The notes under the pieces are model-generated. The model ran no database searches, had not been told where the DNA came from, and was given only the letters and a program-made list of their open reading frames with translations. This document shows, piece by piece, positions 58,242-64,000 of a stretch of 64,000 nucleotides of DNA. Positions within the stretch are counted from its first letter, which is position 1. Each line of letters starts with the position of its first letter. The position numbers and the translations under genes were made by a program. Origin of the DNA: Lederbergia lenta NBRC 16444 (GTDB lineage Bacteria > Bacillota > Bacilli > Bacillales > Bacillaceae_C); assembly GCF_001591545.1 (NCBI RefSeq), contig NZ_BCVC01000001.1, positions 1,240,001-1,304,000 on the forward strand, written 5' to 3'.

Positions 58242-59966
58242 TTGTTAAAAAACAAACTTATTCCAACACAGGATGGACCACCAAGTGATGTGGAACGCAT
58301 CAAGACGGAAAGTAATTATTTGAGAGGAACATTGGCGGAAACACTCGAAGATCAAATGAGTGCCGGAATTCCTGACGATGATAATCGTTTGATGAAATTC
58401 CATGGTAGCTATCTACAAGATGATAGAGATCTACGTAATGAGCGCCAAAAGCAGAAACTAGAACCAGCTTATCAATTCATGGTACGCGTACGGGCACCTG
58501 GAGGTGTAGTTACAGCTGATCAATGGATAGCGATGGATAAAATTGCACAAAAATATGCGAATGATAGTATACGACTGACTACTAGACAATCATTCCAAAT
58601 GCATGGAATTTTAAAGTGGAGTATGAAGAAGAGCATTCAGGAAATAAATGATGCACTTTTAGATACCCTTGCTGCCTGTGGTGACGTAAATCGAAATGTT
58701 ATGTGTAATCCAAATCCATATCAATCAGAAGTTCATTCAGAAGTTTATGAGTGGGCGCAAAAATTAAGCGAGCATCTTTCTCCTAAAACACGTGCCTATC
58801 ATGAAATTTGGTTAGATGGTGAAAAAGTAATAAATAGCTTGGATAATCAGGAAGAAACAGAGCCTATTTATGGACCTGTATACCTTCCACGGAAATTTAA
58901 AATTGGTATTGCAGTTCCTCCATCTAACGATGTAGATGTTTTTTCGCAAGATCTAGGCTTAATTGCTATATTCGAAAATAAACATCTACTTGGATTTAAT
59001 ATCGCTGTAGGAGGCGGGATGGGGATGACCCATGGTGATACGAAAACCTACCCACAATTAGGACGAATTATTGGATTCTGTCCTGTTGAACGCATTATTG
59101 ATGTCGCTGAAAAGATAGTCACTATTCAGCGTGATTTCGGAAACCGTTCTGTCAGAAAGAATGCTCGTTTTAAATATACGATTGATGCTAGAGGGCTAGA
59201 TTGGTTAATTGGTGAGTTAAACGATCGACTTGGCTGGGAGTTACAGGAAGCACGGCCATACCATTTTGACCATAATGGTGATCGTTACGGCTGGGTGAAA
59301 GGAAATAATGAAAAATGGCATTTCACCCTTTTCATTCAAAATGGACGTATTCAAGATTGGGATGATTATAAACTCATGACAGGGCTGCGTGAAATTGCCA
59401 ATGTTCATAAAGGTGATTTCCGACTTACCCCAAACCAAAACTTGATTATCGGTAATGTTTCGGATGAGCATAAAGATCAAATTGAAAGATTAATAGAGGA
59501 ATATAAGCTGACAGATGGTAAATATCATTCAGCATTACGTAGAAATTCGATGGCATGTGTAGCATTCCCTACTTGTGGGTTGGCAATGGCGGAGTCAGAG
59601 CGTTACTTACCTTCTCTCTTAGATAAAATAGAGGTAATATTGGAGGAAGTTGGCCTTCGGGACGAGGAAATTGTCATTCGTATGTCAGGTTGCCCTAACG
59701 GATGTTCTAGACCATCGCTGGCCGAAATTGCCTTTATTGGTAAAGCTCCGGGAAAATATAATTTATACCTTGGGGCTGGTTTTGCAGGTGATCGTTTAAA
59801 TAAGCTTTACCGTGAAAACATTGGGGAACAGGCCATTCTGGATGAATTAAAACCAATTATTCAACATTATGCAAAAGACAGACTGGATGGAGAACGATTC
59901 GGAGATTTTGTGATCCGTGCAGATTATGTTAAAGAAGTACAATCAGGTCTTGATTTTCATGATTAA
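58242..59966 (+). CDS. cysI: Sulfite reductase hemoprotein subunit CysI
   Basis: A 574-residue siroheme enzyme that reduces sulfite to sulfide. The iron-sulfur and siroheme ligands are in CVAFPTC (CX5C) and SGCPNGCSR (CX3C). [13 protein letters not shown] and [14 protein letters not shown] are typical of the family. The TTG start after GAAGGGTGAT gives [19 protein letters not shown]; the longer frame overlaps cysJ and is not used. Last gene of the operon, closed by a terminator. Confidence 0.95.
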   Translation: MLKNKLIPTQDGPPSDVERIKTESNYLRGTLAETLEDQMSAGIPDDDNRLMKFHGSYLQDDRDLRNERQKQKLEPAYQFMVRVRAPGGVVTADQWIAMDKIAQKYANDSIRLTTRQSFQMHGILKWSMKKSIQEINDALLDTLAACGDVNRNVMCNPNPYQSEVHSEVYEWAQKLSEHLSPKTRAYHEIWLDGEKVINSLDNQEETEPIYGPVYLPRKFKIGIAVPPSNDVDVFSQDLGLIAIFENKHLLGFNIAVGGGMGMTHGDTKTYPQLGRIIGFCPVERIIDVAEKIVTIQRDFGNRSVRKNARFKYTIDARGLDWLIGELNDRLGWELQEARPYHFDHNGDRYGWVKGNNEKWHFTLFIQNGRIQDWDDYKLMTGLREIANVHKGDFRLTPNQNLIIGNVSDEHKDQIERLIEEYKLTDGKYHSALRRNSMACVAFPTCGLAMAESERYLPSLLDKIEVILEEVGLRDEEIVIRMSGCPNGCSRPSLAEIAFIGKAPGKYNLYLGAGFAGDRLNKLYRENIGEQAILDELKPIIQHYAKDRLDGERFGDFVIRADYVKEVQSGLDFHD

Positions 59967-59974
59967 CTAGGGCG

Positions 59975-60004
59975 AACCGGGCAAAAAAGATGCCCGGTTT
60001 TTTG
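59975..60004 (+). terminator. Rho-independent terminator of the sulfate operon
   Basis: AACCGGGCA and TGCCCGGTT form a 9-bp perfect stem with a T-run. Confidence 0.92.
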
Positions 60005-60316
60005 GGTAATGATCGTTGTTGGAAGGGGGATACGCGGGTTTGACTGCCGCCGTCTCCATAGTTAAATTTTATAGAGTTTCAATCTTATCTACCGGATACT
60101 ATAATTTATAAGTGATAGGTTTAGCGTTTATTCCAAAAAAAGGAACAAATGAAACCTACAAAACGCGATTGTACCGATGAGCTGGTATGTTTTATTCCGT
60201 TGTTCCAATATTCATGATATTGTGCGTTTTTATTTAGTAAGGTTATCGATCTAATAGTTTTATCTAAATAACATTTGAATTCCCAGATTAATTCACACAG
60301 TAAATAACCACACAAA
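60005..60316. other. Gap without recognisable gene
   Basis: About 310 bases. A minus-strand open frame at 60121-60315 (64 codons) lacks a ribosome site and resembles no family. Confidence 0.5.
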
Positions 60317-60317
60317 A

Positions 60318-60346
60318 AAGCTCAGAGTATTTTTGACTCTGAGCTT
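60318..60346 (-). terminator. Terminator of the LprI-like gene
   Basis: AAGCTCAGAGT and ACTCTGAGCTT form an 11-bp stem with TTTTTT on the minus strand, about 130 bases after the stop codon. Confidence 0.75.
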
Positions 60347-60474
60347 CACTATTGTATGAAAGTTATTCGGTTATTGCGTTCTTTCAAAAATCAAAACTAC
60401 TTCATCTTTATACTAAATCAAGTTACTGGAGTAGGACGGAAATAGACAATCGATTACTCTTTGGTAATGTAAAG

Positions 60475-61137
60475 TTATTTCATATAATCTTCAACTAATT
60501 CATGGCATCTTTCTTCTGTAAGGTTTGCTAGCACAGCTACATATTCTAATTGTTCTGCCGTACCGCCTTTATATTTTAGCGATGCCTCTTTTGCAGTCTC
60601 ATCTCTGTGCTTTATCCAGTTCCGTTGTTCTTCTTTCAATTGAACCATCTCTTCAGAAGGAAGTTGTTCTTTTAGTACTCCGTAGATTTCATTTAATAAT
60701 GCATCCCAAAGATCATATCTATCTCCTTCCACCTTTTTCATAGCGTATGTTGAAGTATCATCTGAATACTTTTTTCGTATTTCTTCCACTGCTATTTCAG
60801 TATCATTTAATTTTTTGAGATACTCTTCCTTCAGACCAGCTGTAGTTTTAGCAGACGGGTCTTCTTCTTTTGTGGGTACATTGTTTGATGTATCCACTTT
60901 CTCGTTTGCATTATTATTGTCTACATCATTGGCATCTGTATCAGTGTTGTCGTTGCTTGAAGGATTTTCAGTTGAATCTACATTGGAAGAATCGTCGTTT
61001 GTGTTTTGAGTAGAGTTATCACTTTGTGATTGGTTGTCCACCGGGACACCTGACTCCTCAGATGAGTTTCCACAAGCAGCCAATGTAACAAATAGTACTG
61101 TTAACAATACCGTTAAAAATTTACGATTATTTTTCAT
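60475..61137 (-). CDS. Lipoprotein with DUF1311 (LprI-like) domain
   Basis: A 220-residue lipoprotein. The signal peptide ends at the lipobox LAAC. A low-complexity Asn/Asp/Ser/Thr linker spans about residues 25-85. The C-terminal domain (EEQRNWIKHRDE, Cys near the end) resembles LprI/DUF1311 proteins, which inhibit lysozyme in some bacteria. Whether this copy does so is unknown. ATG after GAAGGTAG. Confidence 0.75.
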   Translation of the reverse strand: MKNNRKFLTVLLTVLFVTLAACGNSSEESGVPVDNQSQSDNSTQNTNDDSSNVDSTENPSSNDNTDTDANDVDNNNANEKVDTSNNVPTKEEDPSAKTTAGLKEEYLKKLNDTEIAVEEIRKKYSDDTSTYAMKKVEGDRYDLWDALLNEIYGVLKEQLPSEEMVQLKEEQRNWIKHRDETAKEASLKYKGGTAEQLEYVAVLANLTEERCHELVEDYMK

Positions 61138-61693
61138 TAAATGCTACCTTCTTTCTTTTGTAATCTAAATATGCTCTTTAACTTTTTCTATATTTATATA
61201 TTAGCATAAATTTCCTATCCTTTTCCCCCTTATGCAATAGGAAACCTTGAAGACATGGAAACGGTTATTTCAGATTTATAGTATAAACGCTTACTTCCAC
61301 AAGACTGATGGGGAAAAAGAAAAAACTTACCCATCTATCCTTGCTTCCAGTAGGAGTGTAAAATGCTACCAAACAATATCCTTCTGATAGATCTAATTAT
61401 TATTAAAAAAATTAGCGTTACACTTGAATATTATTTGAGTGGATTATACTATAAATAGTGTGTTTAAAATATTCCATGGTTTTAATACGTCCATTCGTGT
61501 TACGCATTGTTAATAACGTGTTACGACATAAGATTCTCGGTCATTTAGGAAGGACTCCATAAAATTGGACAATATAGAGAGGGTATATCATTTATTGTTA
61601 GTTATAAGTCCAATTGGATTATTCGGAAATATATGTTTAGTAAGAACAATCATTGAGAGAGAAAGCAAAGTTGTGGAAACGAAATAGATTACT
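61138..61693. other. AT-rich gap without recognisable gene
   Basis: About 550 bases between two divergent genes. No clear coding region, promoter pair or conserved RNA motif. Confidence 0.5.
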
Positions 61694-62227
61694 ATGAAAT
61701 GGATGGTAGAGATGAATAGACACCAGTCATATACCATTAAAAAGGTGCAAGTAGATAATAGTCATCAAGTAGTAGCATTCATGATGAAGATACGGAAAGA
61801 AATTTTCCCTATGTTATCCCAAGATCCACTTCCTACTGATCTTCTACACTTTGAACAACATTATATTCACCGGGAAAATGCAGTAGTGTATGCAGCCTTT
61901 TCTCCAGATGAAAAGGTGTTAGGAACAATCGGTATCCAGATATATGATGGAAGGTTTAGTCAGTTGAAGAAGTTCTATCATCAAATTAACACGGCGGAAA
62001 TTGTCAAATGCTATATTGATTCGAATTATAGACGATTAGGAATTGGGACAGCGTTATTTAATAAAGCCTTGGGTTTCTGTTGTGATGTTGGGTATCAAAA
62101 ACTTTATTTACATACTCATCCATTTCTACCTGGAGCAATCCCATTTTGGAAAGCTAAAGGTTTTGAAGATAGGTTAGCTGAAGAGGACCTCATTTGGAAT
62201 ACTCTGCATATGGACATGAAATTATGA
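61694..62227 (+). CDS. GNAT family N-acetyltransferase
   Basis: A 177-residue acetyltransferase. The acetyl-CoA loop IDSNYRRLGIGTALFNKAL (motif A) and the C-terminal LYLHTHPFLPGAIPFWKAKGF are typical. Substrate unknown. The start is uncertain: ATGs at 61694, 61703 and 61712 are in frame and none has a strong ribosome site. Confidence 0.8.
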   Translation: MKWMVEMNRHQSYTIKKVQVDNSHQVVAFMMKIRKEIFPMLSQDPLPTDLLHFEQHYIHRENAVVYAAFSPDEKVLGTIGIQIYDGRFSQLKKFYHQINTAEIVKCYIDSNYRRLGIGTALFNKALGFCCDVGYQKLYLHTHPFLPGAIPFWKAKGFEDRLAEEDLIWNTLHMDMKL

Positions 62228-62379
62228 TCAAGAATAGTTATCACTTTTTTAAATAAAGTGTAAATATATTCATCTTCAAACAAGAAGTTCCTTAAATCAT
62301 ATTCAAAACTTAAAATTGAGGGTGAAGTGAAATATACGGTAGAGAAACTTAGAAACAGAAAAAATTTTTACTCAGTGTG

Positions 62380-62418
62380 TTAACAAGAACAGGTATCTTA
62401 AGATGCTGTCTTTGTTAA
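62380..62418 (+). terminator. Terminator-like hairpin
   Basis: TTAACAAGAACAG and CTGTCTTTGTTAA pair with one or two mismatches; no good T-run follows. Confidence 0.35.
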
Positions 62419-62436
62419 TTATAAATTAAAAAGCTA

Positions 62437-62576
62437 TTGACGTTTTTTCAATATTTGCCTATAATGCATATAATCTATTTAATAATTGAAGACATAAATG
62501 AACAATCAGATATTAAGTACCGACCGGACAGCCGGAGATACTTCCTTTCTATAAGGGTGTATTTCCGGCTGTTTAT
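62437..62576 (+). ncRNA. Candidate short RNA upstream of the metI S-box
   Basis: TTGACG and a perfect TATAAT with 17-base spacing (62437-62465) are followed by about 60 bases, then ACAGCCGGA..ATAC (62528-62541) pairs with GTAT..TCCGGCTGT (62559-62572) and a T-tract. The transcript would be about 105 bases. No ribosome site with an open frame is inside. It could be a trans-acting small RNA or an unassigned leader. Confidence 0.5.
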
Positions 62577-62636
62577 TTATGTTCATTTGCAAATCGATTA
62601 TTCAGTGTAGATATAATTGAATACAAATATTTTATT

Positions 62637-62794
62637 CTTATCAAGAGAGGTCGAGGGATTGGTCCAATGACGCCTCAGCAACCACCGTTATGCGGAAAGG
62701 TGCTACATCCAACGAGTTGAAAATCAACTTGGAAGATAAGAAGAAATCCTATAAATTTTTAGGGTCTTCTTCTTGTCGAGGAAGGCTCTTTTTG
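62637..62794 (+). promoter_or_regulatory. SAM riboswitch (S-box) of metI
   Basis: P1 CTTATC (62637-62642) pairs with GATAAG (62734-62739). Blocks GAGAGGTCGAGGGATTGG, CGCCTCAGCAACC and GCGGAAAGGTGCTA are canonical. AAGAAGA near 62738 can pair with TCTTCTT as antiterminator; the terminator pairs AGGGTCTTCTTC (62761-62772) with GAGGAAGGCTCT (62778-62789), then TTTT. A TATAAT at 62612-62617 likely drives it. Confidence 0.94.
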
Positions 62795-62862
62795 TTTAGC
62801 TAAAAGCCCATAAGAGGAGACAAAGGGGCTTTCTATCAATTGTAGAAGGGAAGAAGGATAAT

Positions 62863-63981
62863 ATGATATATCAACAGGAAACATTATTAGCCCAAATAGG
62901 AAATGAAAAACAGGAATCTGTAGGTGCGATCAATACGCCGTTATATTTGTCCACAGCTTTTCGTCATCAAGGAATTGGCATGAATAAAGGATATGATTAT
63001 AGTAGAACAGGAAACCCCACACGGGATGTACTTGAAAAGGCAATTGCCCAGCAGGAAAAAGGAGATCGGGGTTTCGCTTGCAGTTCCGGCATGAGTGCCA
63101 TCCAATTAGTGTTCTCATTATTTGAATATGGTGACCATATTATTGCTTCGCGCGATATATATGGAGGTTCCTATCGTTTATTTGAATGGTTAGAAAAAAA
63201 GTATAAGATTAGCTTTTCATATTGGCATGAGGAAACAGATGGAGAAATAGATCAACTAGTTCAAAGCAATACAAAGGCATTTTTTATAGAGACACCAACG
63301 AATCCACTAATGAAGGAAACAGATATAAGAAAGATAGCGAAAGTTGCTGAGAAACACCAGCTGTTACTTATAGTTGATAACACATTTTATACTCCATATA
63401 TACAAAGGCCAATAGAACTTGGTGCACATATTGTCATTCATAGTGCAACAAAGTATTTAGGTGGGCACAATGATTTGCTTGCCGGTCTTGTTGTCTCAAG
63501 TGAAAAAGAAATAAGCGATCAATTGTTTTTATTTCATAATGCAGTTGGGGCAGTTTTAGCACCATTTGACTGTTGGCTTTTAATAAGAGGAATGAAAACA
63601 CTCGCATTACGGATGAGACAACATGAAGAGAACGCACGGAAAATAACTAACTACTTACTAGAAAGTCCGTTTGTTGAGGAAGTTTTTTATCCAGGTAGAG
63701 GAGGAATGCTCAGTTTTAAAATTTTAAAAGAAGAATGGGTATCACCATTTTTAGAAACTATTCAGTTATTTACTTTTGCTGAAAGTTTAGGTGGGGTGGA
63801 AAGCCTAATCACCTATCCAACCACACAAACCCATGCAGATATTCCTGAAGAAATACGCAAAAAATATGGACTTTGTAATCGTCTTTTAAGGGTTTCAGTA
63901 GGGATTGAGCATACGGATGATTTAATCACTGATTTGGAAAATACATTTCAGAAATGTGAAAAGGGAGTAGCCATTAACTAA
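62863..63981 (+). CDS. metI: Cystathionine gamma-synthase / O-acetylhomoserine thiolyase MetI
   Basis: A 372-residue PLP enzyme of the Cys/Met family; B. subtilis MetI has 373. STAFRHQGIGMNKGYDYSRTGNPTR starts the family region in two blocks, the PLP lysine is in IHSATKYLGGHNDLL and SLGGVESLITYPT closes it. It condenses acylhomoserine with cysteine, or sulfide. ATG after AAGGGAAGAAGG. metC usually follows and would lie just outside the window. Confidence 0.95.
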   Translation: MIYQQETLLAQIGNEKQESVGAINTPLYLSTAFRHQGIGMNKGYDYSRTGNPTRDVLEKAIAQQEKGDRGFACSSGMSAIQLVFSLFEYGDHIIASRDIYGGSYRLFEWLEKKYKISFSYWHEETDGEIDQLVQSNTKAFFIETPTNPLMKETDIRKIAKVAEKHQLLLIVDNTFYTPYIQRPIELGAHIVIHSATKYLGGHNDLLAGLVVSSEKEISDQLFLFHNAVGAVLAPFDCWLLIRGMKTLALRMRQHEENARKITNYLLESPFVEEVFYPGRGGMLSFKILKEEWVSPFLETIQLFTFAESLGGVESLITYPTTQTHADIPEEIRKKYGLCNRLLRVSVGIEHTDDLITDLENTFQKCEKGVAIN

Positions 63982-64000
63982 ATCGCTCCCATTTCTCGTG

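Noticed and set aside
60121-60315. 64-codon minus-strand frame
   Set aside because: No ribosome site, no recognisable motif; probably chance.

Overview
This window looks like a chromosomal segment from a low-GC, endospore-forming Bacillaceae bacterium, probably of the Oceanobacillus/Virgibacillus/Ornithinibacillus type; the genus is an inference. The spore-cortex hydrolase CwlJ and the DUF1657/2Duf genes point to a spore former. YkpA-, YeeI-, YdjO- and DUF3900-type proteins point to Bacillaceae. AGGAGG ribosome sites are strong and TTG starts are common. I see no rRNA, tRNA, CRISPR array, prophage or intact insertion sequence.

Layout. 1-10 kb: end of trhO, an AI-2E permease, two DUF1657 genes and a DUF421-DUF1657 fusion (2Duf-like), an ABC-F protein, a TPP riboswitch with thiT, a YdjO-like protein, a FAD/Rieske oxidoreductase, msrA and a sodium symporter. 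10-22 kb: a heterodimeric ABC exporter, a transglutaminase-like lipoprotein, a cysteine synthase, a sulfonate-type ABC importer, a VOC protein, metA and a LysM-3D protein. 22-28 kb: a large, unusual three-cassette UvrA-like ATPase and a dus gene, set among long gene-poor gaps. 28-36 kb: DUF3900, a YdjM-like protein, exoA, an SDR, yeeI, a GalT-like protein, cwlJ and a class I amidotransferase. 36-43 kb: cytochrome bd oxidase with its tiny third subunit CydS, the formaldehyde-fixing hxlAB genes with hxlR, an RNA-like intergenic region, an MFS transporter and an M20 peptidase. 43-50 kb: a CDF transporter, a lipoprotein, a DUF6509-like protein, a proline T-box with proBA, and ilvE. 50-60 kb: a SAM riboswitch and the assimilatory sulfate operon (TSUP-cysC-cysH-sat-sumT-sirB-yezD-cysJ-cysI). 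60-64 kb: a LprI-like lipoprotein, a GNAT, a candidate short RNA and a second SAM riboswitch in front of metI.

The genes add up to a sulfur and methionine programme. Sulfate is activated (sat, cysC), reduced (cysH, cysJI with siroheme from sumT and sirB) and the sulfide is fixed by cysK or metI. MetA has the glutamate that marks acetyl-CoA use, so metI probably receives O-acetylhomoserine. Two S-boxes tie sulfate reduction and metI to SAM. Proline synthesis is tied to uncharged tRNA-Pro through a T-box whose specifier reads CCU.

The most unusual items are the UvrA-like protein with a degenerate third nucleotide-binding module, a structured RNA-like region at 40.56-40.92 kb, three short promoter-plus-terminator units next to sulfur genes, the CydS micro-gene, and a MITE-like repeat inside the sulfate operon. 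All functional calls rest on recognising motifs and families by eye; no database search was run.
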